From Tetraselmis striata (Eukaryota > Chlorophyta > Chlorodendrophyceae > Chlorodendrales > Chlorodendraceae): a stretch of 64,000 bases of DNA. Position numbers and translations under genes: made by a program. Each line of letters begins with the position of its first letter. Position 1 is the first letter of the stretch. A model generated the notes under the pieces. That model ran no database searches, was not told where the DNA came from, and saw only the letters and a list, made by a program, of their open reading frames with translations. The stretch spans positions 62,001 to 126,000 of the forward strand of contig VCJN01000285.1 in assembly GCA_006384855.1 (NCBI GenBank), in the 5' to 3' direction. Shown one piece after another: positions 33,344-44,480 of the stretch.

Positions 33344-34800
33344 CGTCCTCTTCGCACCCCTGATCCCCGAGTGCTGGAGGTGGCTCCCTCCCGCCGGCGC
33401 TCCGCGGGAGTGTCGCCCTACGATTGGTGGGTGAGTATGCGGGCTCCGCCGCGCTGCGCTCCTAACGGCCGCGGGCACAGGGGGATCAGCGCGCGCACGC
33501 GTGTCGACTTGCCCACCGGCCTCCTGCTCCGCCCAGGGACTGCGCTGCTGCCGGAATCCCTCACTTCTTCCGCCCAGCGTATGGGGCGCATCTTTCTTCT
33601 AGGTGGTGCACATATAGTCCCTGTACCATGTGCGAGTAGGCTATCTGGTAGGTAGCGCGCTGTGGCAGCGGGGTCGACCACGTTCCCTTACGCCCCGCAA
33701 CCCCCGCGCGGAGATAACCCTGCCCACCCTGCCGCGGTGCGAGGCAACGAGAGACGAAACCCAGTCAGGAAGGCGCGCACATGCTCGGCCGAGTCAATTC
33801 GGGCGGCTTGGTGCGTCAACGCGCGCCCCCCCCCCCCCCCCCCCCCCCACTGCCCGGCCAGCCCAGGCGGTGTCATCGCCGCGCGAGACGAATCGCCAGT
33901 TGCGCGACGGACCGCGCGGCTAAGCAACCGTCACTGCCTGTGAAGGCGCGAACTGCGCCGCCCATGACCACCTCCCCGCCGCCCCGACAACCCACCTGGT
34001 TCGCTAAAGACACAAGCGCTGTGGGCCGGCCTGGCTGTGCTGTCCCGTCGATCCTTCTCGACGCGGATAATATTTGTCGCCTAGCCGTATCGCTGCGTGA
34101 TGGAAAGTGGAAACTGGGGCGACGCCCTCGTAGGAGTCCCCCGTCGCCGGCTCGACACCGTTGCTGCAATCGACCGTGCGCCCGTCGGACCTGGATTCTG
34201 CACTAGTCACCTGCCGGAAGCTTGCGAACTCAAGGCGCTCTGCCACCTGGTAGGGGGGTGTCGGGCAGCTCAGCCGACCCGAGGCTGTGCACTCGCAGCG
34301 GGCGCGCTCGGTGAGCGAGCAGCAGAGTCGGCAGCACAGCTTGTCGACCCTCTATGGCTAAAAGGGTTACCTGTACTCGTACGTATGTACTGTACGAGGT
34401 ACCGTCCCGTGTCCGGATGAGGCATGCTTGTGGGAAGTGACACGCATTCAAAACGGATATGCACTGCATGTGTATCTAAGCAGTCGTACGTACTACTCGA
34501 TAATCGCATCGATTATCGCATCGATTTTGCTGCCGCGCGAGCGCGCGCGTCGTCAGCAGCATCAGGCATTCATCATCGTCTGGCGCAAGGCGGCGCGCGT
34601 CCCCGCCCAAGTAGCCGCTTGCGGTGCTGTTGGAACGGCGCACGGATTGGCGCAGCACCGCGCGCCCGCGGATCGAGAGGGACGATGACGATGGCGTCGC
34701 GACGGCGCCGCCGCCGACACAATTCACGGCACCGCGCCATACAACTCAACTTGTTTTCTCTTCGCCCGTCACCTACCCTGGGCAGTTGGATTCGGGCGAT
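33344..34800. other. divergent intergenic region between WD40 and LYAR-like genes
   Basis: It must contain both promoters but shows no clear TATA box. A 23-nt C run lies at 33826-33848. Open frames here lack coding character. Confidence 0.4.
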
Positions 34801-36382
34801 ATGGTGTGGTTCTACTGCGATGGATGCGGCGACAGCATTAAAAAGCCAAAGGTAGAGTGCTTGCACGCGTCTGGCGGCACCGAGCAGCGTAGTAGTGTCT
34901 TGCTGTGCCGTCCCGGCGGTGTGCGCTTTATTATGCTTTTGGGGAGGCACATAAACCGGCACGATTTCCTTCTGCAAACGTCGTCGTGCCTCCGAGCTCC
35001 GCCTTCTTGCTCAGCATGCATCGTTTTTGCTCCTGGCATCGGCCCGACTCGCAAGCGGCCGATGGACTTACACTAACGGTGGTGTGCCACGGTGTGCGAC
35101 GCGCAGCTGACGGGGCACATGCGCAGCTGCCGCGCCGCCCACTCATTCAGGTGACCACAGCGCCCCGCCTCCCACCTGCCGCTCAAAGTTCCACCAGCGA
35201 TCGGCGTGCCTGGCGCTGACCTTAGCCTTCGCGCTGCACCAACGCAGCTGCATCGACTGTTCCCGCACCTTCGACGCACATTCTGTCCACTTCCACACCT
35301 CCTGTGTCACCGAGCACGAGAAGTACGCTCTGGGCGCCACCAAGGCGGGCGGCTTCGCAGAAAAGGTACCCCCCCCCCCCCCCCCCCCCCCAGCCAAGGC
35401 ATACATGGCACGCTGAGGTCCCGCAGCGTGGTAGGTCATCGTCAAATATTCCCAGATCAGAAAGCCGGTGCGGGCGGCGTTTCGTGAGCATGGTGTGCTG
35501 GGATCTTCAGGGCTTTGTGGGGACGGAGCAGAAGGCGGGCGAGCAACGGGAGGCCACCGGATTGCAGTTTCTGTCTACCAGACCGCCGTGGAAGTGCACC
35601 ATCTGCAACGTGGCCTGCACCTCGGAGGCGACTTTGCAGGGGCATGCTGCTGGGGCGAAGCACCTGCGGCGCGCCAAGGCCGCCACCGCGGCTGCGAATG
35701 CCGATGCCACGGCCGCAGACGGCGGAGCGGCAGAGGCGGAGACGCAGGAAGCTCAGCCGGCCGCGGAGGGTGACAAGGTGATCGACACAACGGATGCTAC
35801 CGATGTGGGGAAGAAGGGCGGGAAGAAAAATAAGAAGCGGAAGGCAGAGGAGGAAGAAAACGGCGCTGAGATCCCGGTTGGTGAGGAGAGCCCGGTGAAG
35901 AAAGCAAAAACAAAGAAGGAGAAGAAGAAGAAGGGGGAGATGCCAGTTGAGGCTGATAAAACCCCACAGGTCCCGTGCCTGCCCCTTTTGCCTCCTGCTG
36001 TGACAGTCTCCACGCAATGTGCGGCTGTCCAAGGTGGCGTGCGGCGCTGACAGATCTGTTTGCGGGCAGAGTGGCAACAAGGAAGGGAAGAAGTCGAAGA
36101 AAGACAAGGAAACGGTAACAGCCAACAGGCCCCCATCTGCGGTGGTCCAACGGCCAGTCAGCGGCTGTGATGAGCTCAATTCGCGGCAATTGTACTGGCG
36201 TCAGTGAACGGGCATAGGGATTGCTGACGGCACGAGTGGCGTTAATTCTTCAGGATGGGAAGAATAAGAAGAATAAGAAGAAGCCCAAGGGGAATGCGGA
36301 GGATGAAGGGGGTACGAGCATCAAGCCGGCTACGCCTGAGAAAGGTGCAAAGAAGAAGAAGGCGAAGGAGGCAAAGTTGTAG
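34801..36382 (+). CDS. LYAR-type nucleolar zinc-finger protein
   Basis: Six exons join in frame: 34801-34851, 35107-35150, 35248-35365, 35511-35969, 36070-36114 and 36254-36382. The product is 281 aa. MVWFYCDGCGDSIKKPKL, TGHMRSC and SFSCIDCSRTF followed by HFHTSCVTEHEKY make the tandem C2HC fingers of the LYAR family (growth-regulating nucleolar proteins linked to rRNA synthesis). After them comes the plant-type C2H2 finger PPWKCTICNVACTSEATLQG with H-x5-H (HAAGAKH), then a long Lys/Glu-rich tail with repeated KKNKKRK-type clusters, consistent with nucleolar targeting. Intron 3 begins gta followed by 23 C. Start: the ATG at 34801 gives the family's exact N-terminus. Role is inferred from the family. 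Confidence 0.88.
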
Positions 36383-36850
36383 AATGCCGCTGAAGGGCAA
36401 GTTGGGTAGGGCCAGGAAGCTGCAGTGTGATATGACTTGCGCTTCTTCACCTTTTACCAAACGCAATTATGGCGACCGGCAATCAAGGCTTCAACGGTGT
36501 GCAAATTCATATGACAAGCAGGCAATATCCGATATCTGCACAGCACTCTTGCATACTACATGTATGTGTGTTGCGCATACAGTCATTCGCTATAGGGGTA
36601 GTGAGGCATCCGACTGTGCAGCATCCAGCACGACCCTACCAGGAGTTAATGTCACATTCAGGGGGGTCGGTATCTATGAGGTCTTTCGCAGAGAGCATCA
36701 TTCCAGGATGCAGCGATGGCCGCGCCTGGCGAGCAGCAGCCAGGAAGCGCGGAATTTCCTCTGCGCGGCCCAGCCGCGTGCTGAGTGCCTCACAGGAAAT
36801 CTGTCGCCAACCCAGCGCAGCATTCCGTCATGTCAACATAAAGCTAAGTG
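36383..36850. other. LYAR 3' flank
   Basis: No exon, repeat or clear TGTAA was found. Confidence 0.3.
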
Positions 36851-37683
36851 ATCCTGCTGGAAGATGAGCGTGCAGAGATGCGTGGGAGGTTGCTGAACCT
36901 TGATGAGCGCGAGCGCCTCCGGAGACTCGTCCTCAAAGTCTGACAGATGTGCAATACGTGTGGGTTAGCGGATGGGACACCTACGTACACGCCGCGGTTG
37001 GCTGCGTACTCTGTGATGTCCTGCCATCGCGCACCTGCGTCCCAGAGTGCAGCCATCACCATGGGCAGGATGTCCGCCTCCCGGCCGCGGCCCTGCCTCA
37101 TCAAGTTCTTCGCCAATAGCAGCCTGGGGTACAGGTCGGATGGCCGCGCCTGTATAAAGCAGGTGCGGCAGACGGCATCGCAATGAGAGCGAGTTGAGAA
37201 GCATCGGAACGCACAGCGACCGATAACGCTGTTTGCGCACGAAACGAGTCGGCATGTGGGGGGATTACCCGTATGCAGCACCCCAGCCGGCGCTCGCCAT
37301 CCTCCAGAACGCATCGCCGCCCGCGGCGTCCGTGTGTCTGCCGCACGCAAGAGCGGCCATTAGACGCCACTCCGAAGATGGAGAAGTGTGCAGGCTGGTG
37401 TGTGAGTATCTTTCTGAGTGCATCTGTATCTACGAGTGCCCTCCTGTGTAGATGGCCCGGGTGCTGCATCCAATGCTCCGGTCATCACCTGCCCATCTGG
37501 GTGGTCGAACGTGTCCCTTATCGATTCCTGAACAAGCATTACAAGATATCCGTCAGGCCTGCGTCAAGGCCGGCATGATGTCGCGCAGAAAGAAGGCGGC
37601 ACACGTACGCAGTGGGCAGGGTGGAGCTACCCAGACTCACCGCCAGCAGCTGCTCATACGCTGACTGCTCCATCGCTTTCAGG
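36851..37683 (-). CDS. unidentified multi-exon gene or remnant (partial)
   Basis: Exon-like pieces with proper splice borders occur on the minus strand. One of 14 codons (37683-37641, LKAMEQSAYEQLLA) is followed by gtgagt. A longer one at about 37200-36995 contains DLYPRLLLAKNLMRQGRGRE and ILPMVMAALWDAGARWQDI. Another begins after a CAG near 36945 (FEDESPEALALIK) and runs to about 36851. I could not join them with certainty, and I do not recognise the protein. It may be a real conserved gene with small exons or a decayed one. Confidence 0.35.
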
Positions 37684-38394
37684 CTCAGCACGCAGAGCAC
37701 AGGCCTTTGCCTGTCTCTCATTGCCAGCCAGCGTCTACCGGACGGGAACCGCTGAATTCTAACCGCGCGGCTGCCGCTGCTATTGGGGCTCGCCCTAGGC
37801 GCACCCGCGCCAGTCATCACGCGGCCACTCCGGCAGGAGCTTGGGTATATCATCTGTGTAGGACGCGAAGCCTGTCGCTCGCATGTCCGACCTCCGCGCA
37901 TCTGCCGCGGGCGAGGATGTTGCGGAAGCGTTTGGCACAGGCCGGCAGGGGGTGGATGGCGGGGGAAGGGGGGGAGATGGCTTGAAGAGAGGAATTCGCT
38001 CGCATACCTACCAGAACCCTCGACGACGCAACGCCGGCGATGATATAACCAACCGAGGCGCGAAGGAGGCGCCGGCGTCGCCGACGTTTCGTCGACCGCG
38101 TGAGACCGTTGCGTCGTTGCAGACCGTCGTCGTATCCCGGTATTGTTTGCGCGCTTCAGCACGCTCTCCGATCCACAGCAGTAACGTGTCAGCGCGAAAT
38201 AAACGCGATATTAACCGCCAGCGCGATAACCAGCGCGATGAACACTACTGTACATACGCGAGCAAGCAGCGCATCAATATATCGCAGTCGTCAGTAGAGC
38301 AGGACAGCAGTTAGTACTAAGGTACCGGTACCTGTACTTGTAGCGACTAGAGGGTTCATACATCGTCGTCATTAATGCTCGTATGAGTACTGTA

Positions 38395-39540
38395 CGGGTA
38401 CACCTACCCACCCACCCACCGCCTGGGCGGGCCCGACGACCGTCCTCGGGCCTCGGAATCGCGGGCCCTTCCTCCGCCTCAACCCCCGGCTGGGGATGGG
38501 GGCGGGGATCTTGCATGGGTGGCGCCTTGGTAGCCTTGGCCCCGCCCGTGCTTCCACTGCCGCGGAGGAGCAGTGTGAGCTGGACACCGGCGTCTCACGT
38601 CGTTGCTAGTCCGGTCAAGTCCCCGTTCGCTGTTCTTTGAGCACCCTCTCCCTTCCTGTCCTGTCGGCGCGTCCACATCACATTCGGCCTAGTGCCGCTA
38701 TTGGAGTGGCCCGGGATATTGTGCTTGGAAGGGAGTTCTACGTTCGGCGGAAGGGGACGCGGCCGAGCTGGCGGCGGATCTGGCGCTGGGCGGAACAACG
38801 CGCGCTGGACACCGGCGTCTTACGTCGTTGCTGGTCCGGTCAAGTCCCCGTCCGTTGTTCTTTGAGCACCCTCTCCCTTCCTGTCCTGTCGGCGCCTCCA
38901 CATCACATTCGGCCTAGTGCCGCTATTGGAGTGGCCCGGGACGTTGTGTTGGGAAGGGAGTTCTACGTTCGGCGGAAGGGGACGCGACCGAGCCGCCGGC
39001 GGCGGATTTGGCGCTGGGCGGAACAACGCGCGCTGGACACCGGCGTCTTACGTCCTTGCTGGCCCGGTCGGCTCTCCATTCCCTACTCGTTGAGCACTTT
39101 CTCCCTTCCTGTCATATTGGCGCCTCCACATCGCACTCGGCCTAGTGCCGCTATTGGAGTGGCCCGGGATGTTGTGATGTGGAAGGCGTTCTACGTTTGG
39201 CGGAAGGGGACGCGACCGAGCTGGCGGCGGATTTGGCGCTGGGTCTGTTGCACGCCCGTGGCGACCCGTTCTGGATTGGACCCCCCCACTTCCGCTCCTT
39301 GCTGCAAAACCTCTACTTCGAAGCCCCTTTCATGTCGGCGCCTTCACATCACATTCGGCCGAGTGCCGCTATTGGAGTGGCCCGGGATTGTGTGCTGGGG
39401 AGAGCGTCCCTACTGCGTGGAGCGGCGGCTGGCTGGTGGCGATGCCTGATCGGTGGCTGTCATGGCGGTTCCCGCCTCTTGTGGCCCGTAGCTGGATTTT
39501 CTTTTGGATTTCTGCATGAATTTCTTGAATTTTGCAGCTA
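38395..39540 (+). mobile_element. 225-bp tandem-repeat element
   Basis: After a unique 170-bp head (CACCGCCTGGGCGG, shared with 20.53 kb), the unit starting CTGGACACCGGCGTCT repeats at 38580, 38805 and about 39033 with a 225/228-bp period. A diverged tail follows, ending TTGAATTTTGCAGC. The plus strand stays open for 270 codons across all units (about 38637-39449), so indels have kept the frame: VLSAPPHHIRPSAAIGVARD recurs every 75-76 residues. No known domain. It could be a satellite-bearing non-autonomous transposon or part of a repeat protein. Confidence 0.55.
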
Positions 39541-40710
39541 GCACATGTAATCATATATAGTACTTTACGGGTAGCACGCGCAGTGTTGGAAATTCTGTCA
39601 CTGCCATCAATTCGTCTTGCAGAATGCTACGGCATTTTGCTTCATGACCATATTGCGGAGCGTCGACTACCCAGGGTTTTCCGTGATTGGATTGCTGCCA
39701 AAACGGCCGCCGTCGTAGAGACGCTGCAAGGGTTTCACTGGTGCCAGTCCTGGCCCGGGGCGGAAAAAAAAACACGCGCAGCGGATGTGTTCTAGTTTAT
39801 GTGGTTTCTCTATCTACCTGCACGAGATAGCCCTGGCACGGCGCCCGTAGCGCGTGTGTGCGCGCGCATGATTGCGGGGGCCGGTCAGGGCCACTACCTG
39901 CCTTCACGGCGGACCGACCGGTCACTCTCCTTTGCTGTGGCACGCTCCATTGAGCGCACCACAGCAAAGTCGCGGCAGTTTTGCCGTGCAGGGTGCCGGT
40001 CTTCCGCCATTGTACCATGTACGGTGAGCGGAGTCTTTCGCCCCCCCCCCCCCTGGGAGAAACCCGTTAGGGTTTGTGTGGTTAATGGACGCGCGCCGCT
40101 TGCGACGTGCTAACTACTACCCGCGAACGAGCTGCTGATTACTCGCCCAACGCGAGGAGAGGACGAAACCGCAGCGCTTCCCCATTCAGTGGAACAAGGT
40201 CCAAGCCCTTCGACCAATGTCGACCAACAGTAACCCCTGGCTGCCCCTTGCTTCCCGTGTGGGCATGGCTCGACCCGTACTGGCCCCTACTCGGCGTAGG
40301 TGTCGCGATGCGCTCCGACTGGGGCGTATGCCGACGCACGCCCGCCGTCTAGTACAGATTCGAGTACAAAGTGACAGTACACTGCCAGTGGCCAAGCCAG
40401 CGCCCAGTGGCACATGGCTTCTCCCACGCCGCGGCACTCCTACTGTGCCGCGCACCGTGGACCCTGACGCCGACGCGGAGGGGGCCAGCGGAGCGACAGG
40501 GCGCTCTGCTCGCCCCCCTCGCGACATCCATCCCGCCAATTCATGTACTCCCGACTCCCCCTTGCTTTATGAGACAAACATCGCGTCCGTCGTAATCTCG
40601 GCAACTGGCAAGCCGCTGGTGCGAATCGCAGTGTTCTCAACTGGATCTCCAGAGGTGTACGCGTTCTTTTCTTGGACGGGCTTGCCCCACTTTCTTTTCA
40701 TCAGGGGGTG

Positions 40711-42544
40711 TCAATGGGGGATGCTACTGCTGCCCAATTGGAGTTTATGGACGGTGAATTGGCTCGCTTCCTGGCCGTTGGGGCCTGGGAGCGAGGCTAC
40801 TGCGCAAAATGGGTGTCTCGGTTGTTCTGGGTTCCTAAGCCAGGAACAAACAAATGGATGCTCATCATTGACCTTCGCCCCCTGAACCGCTATTACGAGA
40901 CGCGTGATCTTTCGTTCGAGACGCTTTCGCATTTGCGCAATCTTGCGCGCCCTGGGGACTACATGTTGTAGACGGACATGCAGGATGGGTTTAACGCGAT
41001 TGGAATCGCCCATGAGGACATGGACTTTTTCACCGTCGATTACCGCGGCACTCTGTACCGATTGGCTGGCCTTCCCATGGGCTGGTCTCTGTCCCCATAT
41101 TACTTCTGCCAATTCACCAACGTCCTCACTAGGGCATTGCGTCGTAACCCGGCTGAAGCAGACGGCACGCCTATTCCCCGGCGCCGATTTGGCCTACGCA
41201 TGTTACCCTACATGGACGATTTCATGTTATTTCTAACTCGGACTCGGGCTGAGGCTATCTGGCAACGTGACTACATCGAACGCCACCTTTCGGGATTTGG
41301 TCTGCTGCGCAACCCCAACAAGGGCGTGTGGGAGCCCACCAAGAAGCTCGTGCACCTGGGCTTGGAAATTGACACATCGGGGTCGCCTACTCTTCGTGCG
41401 CCTGCTGAGAAACTCGTTGGCATTGCTCGCGCGGCAAAATGCCTAATCCAACGAGCAAAACGCAATCGTCGGTGGCTGCCGGCTCTCGAGTTGGCCGCTC
41501 TCGCGGGCAAATGCCAGTTTCTCTACTTGGCCATCGCCCCTGCACGTTTCTATCTCCGCGAGCTGCATGATGTGCTCAAGACGCGTGACTCTTGGTATGG
41601 CCGCGTCAAGCTCACCCGCCAGCTCGAACGCGATTTGAAATGGTTGGGTGGCCGTTGTGTTGGGTGAACGTGCCCACCCAACACAACGGCCGGCCCATTA
41701 ACCGCCCTGTCGAAACCGGATACCTACACGTTGACAGTTCGTCGTACGGTTGGGGTGCCGTTCTGAACGAGCACCATGAAGCTCGGGGGTTTTGGTACGA
41801 CGATGGCCGCACTGCGCACATTACTCTGAAAGAGCTCAAAGCCGTCCGCGTGGCTATTGAGTCCTTCCTCCCCATGCTCCGTAACCGTCACATCCGCTTG
41901 CACGAGGATAACCAAGCGGTTGTCAGCGTCCTCACCCACCTCACTTCTCGCTCTCCGCGCCTCATGGCTGAGCTACGCAAAACATGGTACCTCGTGTACA
42001 CGCACGGCATTACCCTTTCCGTGCGCTACATCCATTCTGCGGCGAATATCTGGGCTGACCGCCGTAGTCGCGAGGTTGACTGCGACGACTGGCAGTTCAA
42101 CCCTCGTCGATTCGCCTCGCTCACTGCTAAACGGGGCGCTTGCACCATCGACCGCTTCGCGACGGCTGAAAACGCCCTCCTACCCCGCTACAACGCCCGC
42201 GGTGCGAGGCCGTCGACGCCCTGCGCCTCTCCGACGCTGCGTGGCGGTGCGAACGTAACTGGTGTAACCCTCCATGGAACCTCATCGGCGATCTTGACTC
42301 CAAACTGGAGTCCAGCGGTGCCCCAGCCATCGTCATTGTTCGCTACTGGCCTGACAAAGCTTGGTACCAGCTCCTCTCAGAGATGTACTCCGACATGCGC
42401 TCATGGAAGCCGCGCCACGACCTCTTCACTCCTGGCCGTACTGGCGACCGCCTTCCCGTGGGTGCACCCCGCTGGCCTGTCGTCGCCTTCAACATTCCCA
42501 CCCGTGACCCCCGCCCGTGGCCTGCTGCGCCCGGCATTTTCTAG
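40711..42544 (+). pseudogene. reverse transcriptase - RNase H polyprotein, broken
   Basis: The RT domain runs from about 40729 to 41645 with SRLFWVPKPGT, LIIDLRPLN, LPMGWSLSPYYF and the catalytic YMDD (LPYMDDFML). RNase H (about 41720-42100) shows HVDSSSYGWG, LKELKAV and HEDNQAVVSV. Then comes the conserved post-RNase H segment with CNPPWNLIG and DLFTPG (42203-42544), characteristic of DIRS-like elements and reminiscent of an adenine-methyltransferase NPPW motif. Lesions: an in-frame TAG at 40969-40971, a frame change at the RT/RNase H boundary near 41645-41667, and a small deletion shifting the frame near 42201. Stop at 42542-42544. Confidence 0.85.
41650..41691 (+). repeat. perfect 17-bp inverted repeat at RT/RNase H boundary
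   Basis: The left arm 41650-41666 (GGCCGTTGTGTTGGGTG) is exactly complementary to 41675-41691 with an 8-nt loop. The RT frame ends inside it and the RNase H frame passes through it. Confidence 0.9.
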
Positions 42545-42856
42545 CCGGCAAACCAGACGTTCCTTGTGAAATGTTCTAAACTAGTTTAGGTGGTTTCTCT
42601 ACCTGTACGAGATAGCCTGGCACGGCGCCCGTAGCGCGCGTGTGCGCGTGCATGATTGCGGGGGCCGGTCAGGGCCACTACCTGCCTTCACGGCGGACCG
42701 ACCGGTCACTCTCCTTTGCTGTGGCACGCTCCATCGAGCGCACCACAGCCCGCCCAACCCTCCCTGGCTATGGATTTGTATGCCAGCAAATTCCTGATTT
42801 TCAAACCAGTAACCAGACCTGGAATGTTTAGGCAAACCAGACGTTCCTTGTGAAAT

Positions 42857-43457
42857 ATTTAAATCTAGATTTAGTTCCGGGCGGCAGCAAAAAACAGATA
42901 TTTTTATCAAGCATGGTCATGCAGGGAGTCGCGGAGAAATGCTCAAATAAGAATATAATAATTACATGAGCTAGCAGCAGAAGGCGATATCGGAAATCAC
43001 CAAAATAAAAGAATATGAATAAGAATATAATCACATGAGCTAGCAGCAGCAAGAAGGCGATATCAGGAGATCGATCACCAAAAAAATGCTCAAATAAGAA
43101 CATTGGCCTAGGTAGTCCTGCTCGCTCGGGGCGTTCGCGTGCGGCGGATCGCCGCGGCCGGGCGACCGTCACACCACCAGTCGGCTCGCTGCGACCGGTC
43201 ACAGCGCAGTGAAGGCAGCGAGACTTCAGGTCCTTTGGGGAACACACGCTGACCTGAGCTTACTACATCGACTAGCTGCACCCAGCGTCCACGCATCACA
43301 TTCCCCCCGCACTCGCATCCGCGGGAACCCCTGCCTCCCCACGAACACACCCGCCGCTCCTTCCAGCCCGCCTCGAGCGCCGCGGCGGGCCCCCGTTGCC
43401 CAGCTGCAAAGAAGCGTCACAGCTCCGTCCGTCCGGCTCAACGACAACCCGTCGACC
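42857..43457. other. 5' flank of FAM177-like gene with dispersed motif copies
   Basis: Two copies of the dispersed motif GAGCTAGCAGCAG...GCGATATC...ATCACCAAAA lie at about 42966-43003 and 43034-43080. The remaining DNA upstream of the ATG is open in the gene's frame from 43209 but contains no ATG, so I treat it as 5' untranslated. Confidence 0.4.
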
Positions 43458-44154
43458 ATGACCACCTCCGCCGCGGCGTTCAAGCCGCAGGCCTGCGGCG
43501 CTATGTACGACGCCGCTGCCACCGACTCCCCCGGCAGTGTCAGCAGCTCCCACGACACCCCCAACGGCGCGCTGCTTGGCGGCGTCCGCCCCCCCGCGGC
43601 CTCCTCCGGCCTGGCACCGCGCTCTCTGGAGACCGCGGCCTTCGCGCCCCGGGCGCAGGTGAGCCCCGCCCCCTCGCCTGAAGCTTGGCGTAACCGGCCA
43701 GCGACCGCCTGCGGTGTTGAAGCGCTCGGGAGGGGAGGCATGCGGGGCCGCAATGGGCAGGTCGCAAGGCTGCAGGTGGGGGAATAGATAGCAAGGCTCT
43801 AATAGTGTACATTTTTGAACACCGGCGAAACTTGCCAGCGCCCGGAGGGCCGGCAGCCACTGACGCGAGATGCCCCCCTACATCCCCGCGGTGTAGGAGG
43901 GCAACCGCTCCATGTTTAACAACCTCGTGGCAACAGTGCGCCCGGGCAGCGCGCGGCTGTGGGACCGGGTTAAGAGCACGGCGGGCTGGATGGAGGAGGG
44001 TCTCGCGGAGTTCTTCGGCCTAAACGAGTCCAAGTACGAGTGGGCCATCATCGAGCGCGAGTACCAGGCCAAGCAGCGCGCGGAGGAGGCGGCCATCGTC
44101 GCGGAGCGAGAGGCGGCGCGGCGGGAGGAGGCCGCGGCGCGGGAGATGGCGTAG
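43458..44154 (+). CDS. FAM177-like protein
   Basis: Two exons, 43458-43658 and 43897-44154, give 152 aa. The first exon encodes a low-complexity Ala/Ser/Pro-rich region. The second holds the conserved part: LWDRVKSTAGWMEEGLAEFF followed by GLNESKYEWAIIEREYQ and an Ala/Glu/Arg-rich helical tail (EEAAIVAEREAARREEAAAR). A Trp-rich helix, a GLN/GIT-type turn, then S-K-Y-x-(W/Y)-A-I-x-E is the core of FAM177 (vertebrate FAM177A1, a Golgi-associated protein of poorly known role). The match is recalled, not computed. The ATG is the first in this frame. Its 3' end faces the CFAP52-like gene. Confidence 0.55.
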
Positions 44155-44480
44155 CTGGAGGGGGGGGAGGCCCGCCCAGGGAGGAGCAGGCGGAGGGTGG
44201 CCGACCAGCTGCCTGCCCCCCGGCGCGCCCTTCGACCCCAGCCCCTTGGCTACATTCAGTCGCTGTACATATAGCACAACCTCCCTGCCGATGAACTCCC
44301 CACCTCCCAAGCAGGCCTTGCGGAGCTTTGGGAAGAAGCAGCGGCAGTTTTTTTTAACGTGTGTGTACCCTTACAGTCAATCTGGAGATTCTGCTTTCCG
44401 GCGTATGCCTTTTCAATGGGGAATCCAGGAGGAGGTGGGTGGGTGAAGGGGGGGGGGGGGGGCTCTGGCGCTGCATCGCG

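Larger units (their letters stand above)
39796..42856 (+). mobile_element. YR-type element encoding only RT-RNase H (split direct repeats)
   Basis: Order on the plus strand: X1 (39796-39965), coding region, Y1 (42547-42572), X2 (42585-42749), Y2 (42831-42856). X copies differ at about ten positions, so the insertion is older than the gag-YR copy. Y reads GGCAAACCAGACGTTCC then TTGTGAAAT, homologous and in the same relative orientation as Y of the gag-YR element (GGCAAAACCAGACTCAAC, TTTGAAAT). The X start (TCTAAACTAGTTTAGGTGG) matches too. X ends in a hairpin with stem GCTGTGG/CCACAGC. No tyrosine recombinase frame exists between the repeats. Confidence 0.85.

Noticed and set aside
38395-39450. 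CRISPR array or LTR
   Set aside because: The units are 225 bp, directly abutting and without spacers, and do not flank a coding region with primer-binding site.
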